DNA from: Clostridium chauvoei
GTDB taxonomy: Bacteria; Bacillota; Clostridia; Clostridiales; Clostridiaceae
Reading direction: 5' to 3'
Length of the DNA stretch: 64,000 bases
NCBI RefSeq assembly: GCF_002327185.1
Contig: NZ_CP018624.1
Location: 1-64,000, forward strand
Shown: piece by piece, positions 20,039 through 28,390 of the stretch
Layout: each line of letters starts with the position of its first letter
How positions within the stretch are numbered: the stretch's first letter is position 1
Translations under genes and position numbers: made by a program
The notes under the pieces: model-generated
Seen by the model: the letters and a program-made list of their open reading frames with translations, nothing else
The model's database searches: none
Told to the model about the DNA's origin: nothing

Positions 20039-20114
20039 GGGGGTATAGCTCAGTTGGGAGAGCACTTGCCTTGCACGCAAGGGGTCAAGAGTTCGAATCT
20101 CTTTATCTCCACCA
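20039..20114 (+). tRNA. tRNA-Ala (TGC), copy 2
   Basis: Identical in sequence to the tRNA-Ala of operon 1, with encoded CCA. It starts eight bases after 5S, whereas operon 1 has a tRNA-Ile2 in between. Confidence 0.95.
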
Positions 20115-20119
20115 AGTAA

Positions 20120-20149
20120 AAGCTACGATGATATCGTAGCTTTTTTTGT
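20120..20149 (+). terminator. Terminator of rRNA operon 2
   Basis: AGCTACGAT pairs with ATCGTAGCT and is followed by seven T residues. Confidence 0.9.
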
Positions 20150-20230
20150 TATATAAAAACTTAAATTGATAATAAAAAATATAGTGTTATTATTTTTATA
20201 TATGAATTTTATATAGATATAGGTGAGATT

Positions 20231-20734
20231 ATGTCATTATATAGAGTAAAACAATTTTTATGGGCAATAGAATCAAATTTTAAAAGAATAGATTATGATT
20301 ATTTAAGGAAATATTTAAATAGTGATGAAATTAAACTTTTTGATACTTTAAAACATAATGATAAACATCATTGTATAAGAGTATGTAAAGATTCTATTTT
20401 AATGAAGGAACAAGAGAATATAGATGTAGATGATTTTAAGCTTGCTAAAGCTGCATTACTTCATGATATAGGGAAAAGTAAGTTTAAATTAAATATATTT
20501 GAGAAGTCTATTGTAGTTCTTTTAGATAAAGCAACTAATGGAAAAATTAATAAATACGATAATATAAAGCAAATAGATATTTATTATAATCATCCTAAAA
20601 TTGGAGAAAAAATTTTAAGAAAATATAATTATGATGAAGAGTTTTTACAGGTTATAAAACAGCATCATAATTATAATTATGATAATAACAATAAAATTTT
20701 AGAAATAATAAGTAAATGTGATAATAAAAATTAG
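20231..20734 (+). CDS. HD-domain metal-dependent phosphohydrolase
   Basis: A 167-residue protein with an HD fold: a conserved early His (HHCIRVCKD near residue 56), the HD pair in AALLHDIGKSKF near residue 80, HHNYNYD near 142 and a final Asp in SKCD near residue 164. These are the metal ligands of HD-family phosphohydrolases. The substrate cannot be read from the sequence; nucleotides or phosphorylated small molecules are possible. Fifteen bases separate it from the niaR-like gene, so the two may be co-transcribed. The ATG follows AGGTGAG. Confidence 0.8.
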   Translation: MSLYRVKQFLWAIESNFKRIDYDYLRKYLNSDEIKLFDTLKHNDKHHCIRVCKDSILMKEQENIDVDDFKLAKAALLHDIGKSKFKLNIFEKSIVVLLDKATNGKINKYDNIKQIDIYYNHPKIGEKILRKYNYDEEFLQVIKQHHNYNYDNNNKILEIISKCDNKN

Positions 20735-20749
20735 AAGAGAGGTGGTTAG

Positions 20750-21256
20750 ATGCGGTCTATACAAAGAAGAGAAGAAATAATGAAATTGTTAAAGGCAAGT
20801 AATTCAGCCATAAAAGGAATGGAATTAGCGAATAGATTTGATGTTACTAGACAAATTATAGTTAAGGATATAGCTATTTTAAGAGCTGCAGGAAATTCCA
20901 TTATAGCAACTCCTGATGGATATATTTATAATGTTAGTAATAATAAAGTAAAATCGATAGTTGCGGTAAATCATAATACGAATGAAACTATAAATGAATT
21001 AGAGACTGTAGTTAAATATGGTGGAATAATAGAAGATGTTATTATAGAACATCCTTTATATGGGGAAATTAGAGGTAATTTAATGATAAAGAATCTTAAT
21101 GATTTAAATAAGTTTGAACATGAGTTTATTAATAAGAACATTAAACCTTTATCTAACTTAACTAATGGGGTTCATTTACATACTATATCTACAGATACAG
21201 AGGATGATATGAAGTCGATAAAGATGGAGTTAAAAGAAAAAGGTTTTTTACTGTAA
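20750..21256 (+). CDS. niaR: NiaR-type transcriptional repressor (HTH plus 3H domain)
   Basis: A 168-residue protein with an N-terminal winged helix (RREEIMKLLKASNSAIKGME, then VTRQIIVKDIAILRAAG) and a C-terminal 3H domain. The 3H domain keeps its His-containing motifs AVNHNTNETINEL, IIEHPLYGEI and TNGVHLHTI, expected to bind metal. NiaR represses NAD salvage and niacin transport genes when niacin is plentiful. No NAD gene lies nearby, so targets must be elsewhere. An AGAGAGGTGG ribosome binding site precedes the ATG. Family assignment is strong; the ligand is inferred. Confidence 0.88.
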   Translation: MRSIQRREEIMKLLKASNSAIKGMELANRFDVTRQIIVKDIAILRAAGNSIIATPDGYIYNVSNNKVKSIVAVNHNTNETINELETVVKYGGIIEDVIIEHPLYGEIRGNLMIKNLNDLNKFEHEFINKNIKPLSNLTNGVHLHTISTDTEDDMKSIKMELKEKGFLL

Positions 21257-21280
21257 GTAAAGTCAGGAGGTATTAGGGGT

Positions 21281-22693
21281 ATGGATTATGATATTCTTAT
21301 ATTAGGTGGAGGAATAATAGGGTGTTCAGTAGCTTATGAATTATCTAAATATAATTTTAATATAGCTGTTATCGAAAAGGATTATGATATTGCAGATGAT
21401 ATATCATTTGTTAATACATCTGTTGTTTATGACGGATCTGAAACATCGGATAATATAATGGCTGGATTAGAGTATATTGGGAATTTAATATTAGAAGATA
21501 CATGTAAGAAGTTTAATGTTCCATTTAAAAATATAGGAGCATTAAGAGTTGTTAATGATGAAAATGGTGTTAAGAAACTTGAAGAAATGTATGCTAGAGC
21601 AAAAAATAGAGGCATAGATGGTGTTAGGTTAATAGATTCGGAAGAGGTATATAGTATTGAACCTAATATAAATACAAATATAAAAAAAGGATTATACTCA
21701 GAGAATGTAGCTATAGTTGCCCCTTATGATTTAGCTATTGCTTATGCTGAAGTTGCCTCTGATAATGGGGTTAATTTTAGATTAGAGGAAGAAGTTTTAA
21801 ATATTCAAAATCTAAGTAAGGGTTTTAAGGTTACTACGAATAAAAATAAATTTTCTTGTAAGGTAGTTATAAACACAATACCTAATGAGATATATATACA
21901 GGAAAATGGGATAGTTGAAGAAAAGAATTCAGAAGTAAGTGAAAATGAATTTAAAAATATGAGCTATTTATTAGTAGCTGATAATTACAAGAATAAATTA
22001 AATAAAATTGTTATAGAAACTTTAGATAAAAATACTTTTGTATTAAGTACTCCTACAACAACAACGGGTTCATTGATAGGAATTAAAAGTACTGAAAAAA
22101 CTAGTTTAGATGATAACTTGGATTATGTAAATAATCTACTTATAGGATTAGATAAAAGTAATATAAATAATTTATTTAGAGAAAGTTATGATAAAGATTC
22201 TATTTTAATTGATGATAGTGAAATTAAAAGAGGTTATATAAGAGTTACAGGAACACACTATGGAAAAATAACCATGGCACCAGCTATAGCAAAAATGCTT
22301 TGTGATACTTTAACTAATAATTTAAAATGTACTTTAAAGAAAAATTTCTTAGACAAAAGAAGATATTTTTATAAATTTAGAGAGATGGATAGAGAAGAAC
22401 TTAATGAAGTTATAGCTCTAGATGAGAGATATGGGAAAATTGTTTGTGTTTGTAATAATATATCTGAAGGCGAAATTGTTGATTGCATAAGAAGACCATT
22501 AGGAGCTAGAACGGTTGAGGGTGTAAAAAGAAGAACTGGAGCTGGATTTGGTAGTTGTCATGGTTCATATTGTTATGAAAAAATAATAAATATTTTAGCT
22601 AGAGAATTGGATAAAAAGGTTACTGATATTGTAGATGATTCAAAGGAGTCTAAAATAATATCCAGTAGAATAAAGGAATTTGACGGAGTATAA
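21281..22693 (+). CDS. GlpA-like FAD-dependent oxidoreductase with C-terminal BFD [2Fe-2S] domain
   Basis: A 470-residue protein opening with a Rossmann dinucleotide-binding motif, ILGGGIIGCSVAYEL, and an FAD-linked DAO fold related to glycerol-3-phosphate dehydrogenase. Near residues 388-430 a BFD-like cluster domain appears, with CVCN, RTGAGFGSCHG and a final YC giving the CxC...CxxxxC ligand pattern. Such proteins usually sit in a three-gene set with an NAD(P)/FAD oxidoreductase and DUF1667. Here the middle gene is absent and a short DUF1667 protein follows 15 bases later. The true substrate is unknown; 2-hydroxy acid or glycerol phosphate oxidation are guesses. AGGAGG precedes the ATG. 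Confidence 0.8.
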   Translation: MDYDILILGGGIIGCSVAYELSKYNFNIAVIEKDYDIADDISFVNTSVVYDGSETSDNIMAGLEYIGNLILEDTCKKFNVPFKNIGALRVVNDENGVKKLEEMYARAKNRGIDGVRLIDSEEVYSIEPNINTNIKKGLYSENVAIVAPYDLAIAYAEVASDNGVNFRLEEEVLNIQNLSKGFKVTTNKNKFSCKVVINTIPNEIYIQENGIVEEKNSEVSENEFKNMSYLLVADNYKNKLNKIVIETLDKNTFVLSTPTTTTGSLIGIKSTEKTSLDDNLDYVNNLLIGLDKSNINNLFRESYDKDSILIDDSEIKRGYIRVTGTHYGKITMAPAIAKMLCDTLTNNLKCTLKKNFLDKRRYFYKFREMDREELNEVIALDERYGKIVCVCNNISEGEIVDCIRRPLGARTVEGVKRRTGAGFGSCHGSYCYEKIINILARELDKKVTDIVDDSKESKIISSRIKEFDGV

Positions 22694-22708
22694 GAAAGTG
22701 GGGTAGCT

Positions 22709-22942
22709 ATGATGGAAAAGGAGATTTTTACTTCTATTGTAAGAGTAAAAGGGAGTGAAAAATATAAAGTGGTCCCTATAAAAAGTAGTGAATTTGTAGA
22801 TAAGGCTTTATGGGTAGAGTTATCTAAAGTATTAAGTAGAATTTATGTTAATATACCTATCCAATCTGGTGATATTATATGCAAAAATATACTAAATACA
22901 GGAATTGATATAATTTGTACTAGAACTTTAGAGAGAGAATAA
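22709..22942 (+). CDS. Short DUF1667 protein lacking the Cys-rich N-terminal part
   Basis: A 77-residue protein whose segments RVKGSEKYKVVPIKSSEF, NIPIQSGDIICKNILNTGID and IICTRTLE match the C-terminal half of DUF1667. Full family members start with a cysteine-containing segment (typically CxxCPxGC) that is missing. No upstream frame restores it, because the gene starts 15 bases after the oxidoreductase stop. It may be a natural short form that still docks to the upstream oxidoreductase, or a decayed remnant. A second ATG follows immediately and either may be used. Confidence 0.7.
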   Translation: MMEKEIFTSIVRVKGSEKYKVVPIKSSEFVDKALWVELSKVLSRIYVNIPIQSGDIICKNILNTGIDIICTRTLERE

Positions 22943-23029
22943 TTTAAAAAAATAAGTCAATAATATAAATAAGAATAAATTAAATACGAGTAAAATATTG
23001 ACAAGTTACCTATAGTATAATATATTAAA

Positions 23030-23272
23030 GTTAACTAAAATGTAATATTAAACCTATGAAGAGGCTAGTAATAGTATTATTTGTTTTAAGAGAGTCGATG
23101 GTTGGTGTGAATCGATAGCAAAGTATTATGAATCCACCTTGGAGGGACTGTGATGAGCAGTACGGATTTAACCGTTATATTTTTTAAGAGGATAGTATAA
23201 TATTATATTATCAATTAGGGTGGCAACGCGGAGTCTTTCGTCCCTTTTATGGGATGAAAAGGCTCTTTTTTA
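23030..23272 (+). promoter_or_regulatory. T-box leader controlling serS, serine specifier AGC
   Basis: The leader has the stem I features GATGGTTGGTGTGAA and, in the specifier loop, AGC (23117-23119), a serine codon. The specifier is flanked by TAATA/TATTA pairing at the base of stem I. The T-box sequence AGGGTGGCAACGCGG is at 23217-23231 and a terminator (GTCTTTCGTCCC/GGGATGAAAAGGC, then T run) follows. Uncharged tRNA-Ser should stabilise the antiterminator and raise serS expression. A promoter with TTGACA at 22998 and TATATT at 23021 precedes it. Confidence 0.93.
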
Positions 23273-23316
23273 TTTTGAAAAAATAATATTCAAGTATCAA
23301 GAGAGGAGATATATAA

Positions 23317-24594
23317 ATGTTAGATTTAAAAAGAATTAGAAATAATCCAGAAGAAATAAAAAAAGCATTAGCTAATAGAGGGGAAGATTTTCAAGAATCA
23401 ACTATAGATGAAATAATAGCTTTAGATGAGCAAAGAAGAAATATATTAGTTGAAGTTGAAGCATTAAAAAGTAAGAGAAATCAAGTATCAGCAGAAATAC
23501 CTAAATTAAAAAAAGCTGGTAAAGATGTTACAGCAATAATGACTGAAATGAGAGAGCTTGGAGACAAGATAAAAGAAGATGATACTAAAATATCAGAAAT
23601 AGATGAAAAGTTAGAGTATATAATGTTAAGAATGCCTAATATACCAAATCCTCAAGTTCCAGAAGGTGAAACTGACGAGGACAATATAGAAATTAAAAAA
23701 TGGGGAGAGCCAACAAAGTTTAACTATGAACCAAAGGCTCACTGGGATTTAGGAACAGATTTAAATATATTTGATTTTGAAAGAGCTGGTAAGATTACAG
23801 GATCAAGATTTACTATATACAAAGGTTTAGGAGCAAGATTAGAAAGAGCTATAATAAATTATTTCTTAGATAAGCACACCTTTGAAAATGGATATGAAGA
23901 AGTATTACCTCCATATATGGTAAATAGAGAGAGTATGACAGGTACAGGTCAATTACCTAAGTTTGAAGAAGATGCATTTAAGGTTGAGAATAATGGCTAC
24001 TTCTTAATTCCAACAGCTGAAGTTCCAGTAACTAATATGTATAGGAATGAAACATTAAAGAGTACAGATCTTCCAATTAAACATGTTGCTTATTCAGCTT
24101 GTTTTAGAGCAGAAGCAGGATCAGCTGGTAGAGATACAAGAGGGCTTATAAGACAACATCAATTTAATAAAGTAGAATTAGTTAAGTTCTGTAAACCAGA
24201 AGATAGTTATAATGAATTAGATAAATTAGTAAAAGATGCAGAATCAGTATTACAAGGATTAGGATTACCATATAGAATAGTAAGAATATGCAAAGGTGAC
24301 TTAGGATTCACAGCAGCATTAAAGTATGATATAGAAGTATGGATGCCAAGTTATAATAGATATGTTGAAATATCAAGTTGTTCAAACTTTGAAGATTTCC
24401 AAGCTAGAAGAGCTAATATAAAATATAAAGAAACTCCAAAAGATAAACCACAATTTGTTCATACATTAAATGGTTCAGGAGTTGCTATAGGAAGAACCGT
24501 TGCAGCTATATTAGAAAACTATCAAAAAGAAGATGGAACTGTAGAAGTACCAGAAGCTTTAAGAAGATTTATGAATTGTGATATTCTAAAATAA
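23317..24594 (+). CDS. serS: Seryl-tRNA synthetase
   Basis: A class II synthetase that charges tRNA-Ser and supplies Ser-tRNA for selenocysteine where used. The 425 residues match the family. The N-terminal coiled-coil arm (about residues 25-105) grips the long variable arm of tRNA-Ser. Motif 2 reads [20 protein letters not shown] near residue 270 and motif 3 [20 protein letters not shown] near 390. GAGAGGAG precedes the ATG. A T-box leader upstream gives control by tRNA charging, and three tRNA-Ser genes lie 3 kb downstream. Confidence 0.98.
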   Translation: MLDLKRIRNNPEEIKKALANRGEDFQESTIDEIIALDEQRRNILVEVEALKSKRNQVSAEIPKLKKAGKDVTAIMTEMRELGDKIKEDDTKISEIDEKLEYIMLRMPNIPNPQVPEGETDEDNIEIKKWGEPTKFNYEPKAHWDLGTDLNIFDFERAGKITGSRFTIYKGLGARLERAIINYFLDKHTFENGYEEVLPPYMVNRESMTGTGQLPKFEEDAFKVENNGYFLIPTAEVPVTNMYRNETLKSTDLPIKHVAYSACFRAEAGSAGRDTRGLIRQHQFNKVELVKFCKPEDSYNELDKLVKDAESVLQGLGLPYRIVRICKGDLGFTAALKYDIEVWMPSYNRYVEISSCSNFEDFQARRANIKYKETPKDKPQFVHTLNGSGVAIGRTVAAILENYQKEDGTVEVPEALRRFMNCDILK

Positions 24595-24600
24595 ATTTTA

Positions 24601-24633
24601 AAAGAGGTTATAGGAAACTATAATCTCTTTTTT
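24601..24633 (+). terminator. Terminator after serS
   Basis: AAAGAGGTTATAG pairs with CTATAATCTCTTT around a GAAA tetraloop and is followed by a T run. Confidence 0.92.
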
Positions 24634-24685
24634 ACAAAAATTATTTGTTAATTATTGAGTAAAATTACAATATATGATAATGTAT

Positions 24686-24805
24686 ATGTGGGTGGTATTA
24701 GAATAAACCACACCATTAAATTTATATTTGGTTATTTTTATTAGACAGCTCATATCATTAAGAATGAGACTAAAATAGTATCACATTCTAGCTTAGGAGG
24801 TGATA
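24686..24805 (+). promoter_or_regulatory. Structured leader of the pan operon
   Basis: Two consecutive stem-loops are visible: 24686-24716 (ATGTGGGTGGT with ACCACACCAT, one bulged T and one mismatch) and 24741-24772 (TTAG plus CTCAT with ATGAG plus CTAA, with an asymmetric internal loop). A third pairing, ATCAC (24780-24784) with GTGAT (24800-24804), would cover part of the Shine-Dalgarno sequence. A -10-like TATGATAAT lies at 24673-24681. Tandem bulged hairpins recall the pan RNA motif reported upstream of pantothenate genes, but I could not test the match. Confidence 0.45.
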
Positions 24806-24808
24806 ATT

Positions 24809-25657
24809 ATAAAAATCGGATTTATAGGTGCAGGAAAAGTAGGGTTTTCTTTAGGAAAATATTTTATGGAAAATAATATTACTGTAACTGGATACTATAG
24901 TAGAAATGAGGACTCCGCATATGAAGCCTCAATTTTTACAAATACAAAAAAATATAATAATTTAGAAGACATCATAAATGAAAGTGATGCTATTTTCATT
25001 ACTACCCCAGATGGAGAAATTCAAAGGGTTTGGAATGAATTAAAAGAACTGTCTATTCAAAATAAAATGATTTGCCATTGTAGTGGATCATTATCTTCAA
25101 ATATCTTTTCAAATATAAACAAATATGGTGCTTATGGATATTCAATTCATCCTATGTTAGCAATCTCAGACAAGTATAATTCTTATAAAAATCTCAAAGA
25201 AGCTTTTATTACAATTGAAGGACATGATAAACATATAAGTGATTTTAAGAAAGTTATAGAATCATTAGGAAATAAAACAACTGTAATAACGGAAGAAAAT
25301 AAGCCTTTATATCATGCTGCTTCCGTTGTTGTAAGTAACCTTGTTATAGGTCTTATTAATAATGGAATTAATTATTTAGAGAAATGTGGTTTTAATGAAG
25401 AAGACGCTATTAATTCTTTATATCCATTAATTACATTCAATATAAAAAATATAAAAGAAAAAGGTGTAGTAGAAAGCTTAACAGGTCCAGTTGAACGAGG
25501 AGATTTAAATACTATTAAGGCTCATTGTAACTCTTTATATGGTATAGATAAAGAGTTATATAAGATGTTATCTAAAAATATTTTAGAGATTGCAAAAATT
25601 AAGAATAAAGATAGAGATTATAAAGAAATAGAAGAATATCTAGGAGGCAAAAAATGA
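24809..25657 (+). CDS. panG: Ketopantoate reductase of the PanG type (Rossmann plus DUF2520)
   Basis: The N-terminal Rossmann motif [18 protein letters not shown] and C-terminal DUF2520 segments ([34 protein letters not shown]) fit PanG, which reduces ketopantoate to pantoate with NADPH. It fills the only missing step in this panB-panC-panD operon, which has no panE. The start is odd. The only GTG in the open frame (24800) overlaps the perfect AGGAGGTGAT ribosome binding site, and a stop lies just upstream at 24794. The natural start position, eight bases from AGGAGG, is ATA at 24809; ATT at 24806 is the alternative. The next ATG would delete the nucleotide-binding motif. The 3' end overlaps panB by ATGA. 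Confidence 0.85.
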   Translation: MKIGFIGAGKVGFSLGKYFMENNITVTGYYSRNEDSAYEASIFTNTKKYNNLEDIINESDAIFITTPDGEIQRVWNELKELSIQNKMICHCSGSLSSNIFSNINKYGAYGYSIHPMLAISDKYNSYKNLKEAFITIEGHDKHISDFKKVIESLGNKTTVITEENKPLYHAASVVVSNLVIGLINNGINYLEKCGFNEEDAINSLYPLITFNIKNIKEKGVVESLTGPVERGDLNTIKAHCNSLYGIDKELYKMLSKNILEIAKIKNKDRDYKEIEEYLGGKK

Positions 25658-26481
25658 AAAATACAGCTATTACATTTAAAGGTGCGAAAGTAAAAAATGA
25701 AAGGTTAACAATGCTTACAGCATATGATTATTCAACTGCAAAAATAATAGATGAAGCAGGTATTAATGGGATATTAGTTGGAGATTCATTAGGAATGGTA
25801 TGTTTAGGATATGAAGATACTTTATCTGTAACTATTGAGGATATGATTCATCATACTAAAGCAGTATCCAGAGGTGTAAAGAATACATTAGTTGTTGCTG
25901 ATATGCCATTTATGTCATATCAGACATCAGTTTATGATGCTGTAGTAAATGCAGGTAGACTTATAAAAGAGGGGAGAGCTCACGTAGTTAAGCTAGAAGG
26001 AGGAGTAGAAGTATGCGACAAAATAGAAGCTATAGTTAAAGCATCTATACCTGTAATGGCACATATAGGATTAACCCCACAATCTGTCAATGCTCTTGGT
26101 GGATTTAAGGTTCAAGGTAAAAGTGAAGAAGCTGCAAGAGAGTTAATAAAGGCAGCTAAAGCAGTAGAAAGAGCAGGAGCTTTTGCTGTAGTTTTAGAAT
26201 GTGTTCCAGCTAAGCTTGCAGAAATAATAACTAATGAATTAAATATTCCTACTATAGGAATCGGAGCAGGAAATAAATGCGATGGACAAATAATGGTTTA
26301 TCAAGATATGTTAGGTATGTTTAATGATTTTACTCCTAAATTTGTTAAGAAGTATGCAAAGGTAGGAGATGTAATGAAGGATGCATTTAATCGATATATA
26401 GATGAAGTTAGAGATGGTATTTTCCCAGAAGAGTCACATAGCTTTAAAATTAGTGATGAAGTAATAGAAAAACTTTACTAA
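25654..26481 (+). CDS. panB: 3-methyl-2-oxobutanoate hydroxymethyltransferase
   Basis: PanB makes ketopantoate from 2-oxoisovalerate and methylene-tetrahydrofolate, the first committed step of pantothenate synthesis. The 275-residue TIM barrel shows [28 protein letters not shown] (metal and substrate binding), [24 protein letters not shown] and [21 protein letters not shown]. Its ATG overlaps the panG stop and is preceded by AGGAGG inside panG, indicating coupled translation. Length and motifs are normal. Confidence 0.97.
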   Translation: MKNTAITFKGAKVKNERLTMLTAYDYSTAKIIDEAGINGILVGDSLGMVCLGYEDTLSVTIEDMIHHTKAVSRGVKNTLVVADMPFMSYQTSVYDAVVNAGRLIKEGRAHVVKLEGGVEVCDKIEAIVKASIPVMAHIGLTPQSVNALGGFKVQGKSEEAARELIKAAKAVERAGAFAVVLECVPAKLAEIITNELNIPTIGIGAGNKCDGQIMVYQDMLGMFNDFTPKFVKKYAKVGDVMKDAFNRYIDEVRDGIFPEESHSFKISDEVIEKLY

Positions 26482-26496
26482 TTAAGGTGTATATTT

Positions 26497-27342
26497 ATGA
26501 GAATTTCAGAAAGTATAAAAGATATTAGATTACAGGTTAAAGAATGGAAGAAGGCTGGATTAAGTATTGGATTCGTTCCAACTATGGGATATTTACATGA
26601 AGGTCATGAAAGCTTAATAAGAAGAGCGGCAATTGAAAATGATAAAGTGATAGTCAGTATATTTGTAAATCCAATTCAATTTGGGCCTAAAGAAGATTTA
26701 GATAAATATCCAAGAGATTTAGAGAGAGATAGCTGTATATGTAAAGATGCAGGAACGAATTTGATATTCTATCCTAAAAAAGAAGAAATGTATTATGATG
26801 ATTTTGCTACTTTTGTTGATATTAATGGGTTAACAAAAGAATTGTGTGGTAAAAGCAGACCAATTCATTTTAGAGGGGTTTGTACAGTGGTATCTAAACT
26901 ATTTAATATAGTATCAGCAGATAAAGCATATTTTGGGGAAAAGGATGCTCAACAATTAGCTGTAATAAAAAGAATGGTAAGAGATTTAAATATAGATATA
27001 GAGATAATAGGATGTCCAATAGTTAGGGAAAAAGATGGACTAGCTAAGAGTTCTAGGAATACTTATTTATCACTAGAAGAAAGAAATGCAGCAACTATAA
27101 TAAATAAATCGTTGAAAATTGCAAGAAATAAATTAAATAATGGGGAAAGAAGTGCTAAAGCAATAAGGGATATAATAAAAGAAAATATAGATAAGGAACC
27201 GTTAGCTAAAATAGATTATATTGAAGTTGTTGACAGTATATCTATGGAAATTGTAGAAGAAATAGATAGAAATGTATTAGTAGCTATAGCAGTTTATATA
27301 GGAAAAACTAGGTTAATAGATAATTTTACATTTGAAGTTTAA
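26497..27342 (+). CDS. panC: Pantothenate synthetase (pantoate-beta-alanine ligase)
   Basis: PanC joins pantoate and beta-alanine using ATP through a pantoyl-adenylate. The 281-residue protein has the HIGH-like [14 protein letters not shown] near residue 28, [35 protein letters not shown] and the KMSKS-like [13 protein letters not shown] near residue 185. It lies 15 bases after panB in the operon. It needs the products of both panG (pantoate) and panD (beta-alanine), which flank it. Confidence 0.97.
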   Translation: MRISESIKDIRLQVKEWKKAGLSIGFVPTMGYLHEGHESLIRRAAIENDKVIVSIFVNPIQFGPKEDLDKYPRDLERDSCICKDAGTNLIFYPKKEEMYYDDFATFVDINGLTKELCGKSRPIHFRGVCTVVSKLFNIVSADKAYFGEKDAQQLAVIKRMVRDLNIDIEIIGCPIVREKDGLAKSSRNTYLSLEERNAATIINKSLKIARNKLNNGERSAKAIRDIIKENIDKEPLAKIDYIEVVDSISMEIVEEIDRNVLVAIAVYIGKTRLIDNFTFEV

Positions 27343-27355
27343 TTGGAGGGGCAAA

Positions 27356-27742
27356 ATGAAATTAAATATGTTAAAGGGAAAGATTCATAGAGCAACAGTA
27401 ATTCAAGCCGAATTAGATTATGTTGGAAGTATAACTATAGATGAAGAATTATTAGAAGCAGCTGGAATATTAGAGTATGAAATGGTTCAAATAGTTGATA
27501 TAAATAATGGAAGTAGATTTGAAACATATGCTATAGCAGGACAAAGAGGATCTGGAATGATCTGTCTTAATGGAGCAGTAGCGAGATGTGTTCAAGTTAG
27601 AGACAAAATAATAATAATGAGTTATTGTCAATTAGAGAATGATGAAGCTATAGATCACAAACCAAAAGTAGTTTTTGTAAATGAAGAAAATAAAATAAGT
27701 AGTGTTACAAGATATGAAAAACATGGACAATTATCAGAGTAA
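27356..27742 (+). CDS. panD: Aspartate 1-decarboxylase
   Basis: PanD makes beta-alanine from aspartate. It is made as a proenzyme that cuts itself between Gly24 and Ser25 to create a pyruvoyl group. With the ATG at 27356, after TGGAGGGG, the sequence reads [10 protein letters not shown] with Gly24-Ser25 exactly in place and a total of 128 residues. A longer frame starts 24 bases earlier inside panC but lacks a ribosome binding site. NGAVAR and a conserved Tyr ([12 protein letters not shown].. EYEMVQI) also fit. It is the last gene of the operon, before a hairpin at 27756. Confidence 0.97.
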   Translation: MKLNMLKGKIHRATVIQAELDYVGSITIDEELLEAAGILEYEMVQIVDINNGSRFETYAIAGQRGSGMICLNGAVARCVQVRDKIIIMSYCQLENDEAIDHKPKVVFVNEENKISSVTRYEKHGQLSE

Positions 27743-27755
27743 ATTTTAACTTTAG

Positions 27756-27790
27756 ATAGGTAGTTATAGAAATATAGCTACCTATTTTAA
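27756..27790 (+). terminator. Terminator of the pan operon
   Basis: ATAGGTAGTTATA pairs with TATAGCTACCTAT around GAAA, followed by TTTTAAAA; the T run is short. Confidence 0.75.
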
Positions 27791-27818
27791 AAAATATATA
27801 ATTTTTTTATATAAAGTG

Positions 27819-27847
27819 TTGACATAATTAATAGGTGCTGATATAAT
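27819..27847 (+). promoter_or_regulatory. Promoter of first tRNA-Ser(TGA)
   Basis: TTGACA (27819-27824) and TATAAT (27842-27847) with a 17-base spacer, about 20 bases before the tRNA. A copy with the same layout, TTGACA 28022 and TATAAT 28045, precedes the second tRNA-Ser. Confidence 0.88.
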
Positions 27848-27866
27848 AATTTTTGTCGTGAGACGT

Positions 27867-27957
27867 GGAAAGATGGTCGAGTTGGTTTAAGGCACCGGTC
27901 TTGAAAACCGGCGTACCTTTGCGGGTACCCAGGGTTCGAATCCCTGTCTTTCCGCCA
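27867..27957 (+). tRNA. tRNA-Ser (TGA), copy 1
   Basis: A 91-base cloverleaf with the long variable arm of serine tRNAs and encoded CCA. The anticodon TGA is at 27902-27904. It differs from copy 2 by one base in the variable-arm loop (TTTGC versus TTTAC). Confidence 0.95.
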
Positions 27958-28021
27958 TTTTTTTGTCAAAAATTAATGGTCGAAAAATAAATAAAAAAAC
28001 AAAAAAATATTTAAATATATG

Positions 28022-28050
28022 TTGACAGTTAAAAAATACGTTGTTATAAT
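28022..28050 (+). promoter_or_regulatory. Promoter of second tRNA-Ser(TGA)
   Basis: TTGACA (28022-28027) and TATAAT (28045-28050) with 17 bases between. Both tRNA-Ser(TGA) genes thus carry consensus promoters; the GTCGT(A/G)AGACGTGGAA leader is also shared, so the promoter was probably duplicated with the gene. Confidence 0.88.
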
Positions 28051-28076
28051 AATAACTGTCGTAAGACGTGGAACAT

Positions 28077-28167
28077 GGAAAGATGGTCGAGTTGGTTTAA
28101 GGCACCGGTCTTGAAAACCGGCGTACCTTTACGGGTACCCAGGGTTCGAATCCCTGTCTTTCCGCCA
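28077..28167 (+). tRNA. tRNA-Ser (TGA), copy 2
   Basis: A near-identical duplicate of the upstream tRNA-Ser with the same anticodon, long variable arm and encoded CCA. Confidence 0.95.
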
Positions 28168-28197
28168 GTTTTATATTTAATATAATGTAAGGCACAT

Positions 28198-28288
28198 GGA
28201 GAAATACTCAAGTGGCTGAAGAGGCGCCCCTGCTAAGGGCGTAGGTCGGGCAACTGGCGCCCGGGTTCAAATCCCGGTTTCTCCGCCA
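28198..28288 (+). tRNA. tRNA-Ser (GCT)
   Basis: A 91-base class II cloverleaf with encoded CCA and anticodon GCT in CCTGCTAAGG. It reads AGC and AGT, the codon family used as specifier in the nearby serS T-box. It lies 30 bases after the second tRNA-Ser and is probably co-transcribed with it. Confidence 0.95.
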
Positions 28289-28290
28289 AG

Positions 28291-28320
28291 AACATCTAAC
28301 TTAGGTTAGATGTTTTTTTT
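28291..28320 (+). terminator. Terminator of the tRNA-Ser cluster
   Basis: AACATCTAAC pairs with GTTAGATGTT and is followed by a T run. Confidence 0.92.
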
Positions 28321-28390
28321 GTATTTAAATTTTAAAAAATAAATAATATAATTGTATTAATTAACAAAAAGGGTAGAGAGGAAAGGCTAT

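Noticed and set aside
19886..20119. 77-codon plus-strand frame over the second 5S and tRNA-Ala, and the opposing 92-codon frame
   Set aside because: They only read through structural RNA genes.
25640..25657. Frameshift or fusion between panG and panB
   Set aside because: The four-base ATGA overlap with an AGGAGG ahead is normal coupled translation.
27787..27969. 60-codon minus-strand frame across tRNA-Ser copy 1
   Set aside because: It is the complement of a tRNA gene and its promoter, with no ribosome binding site.
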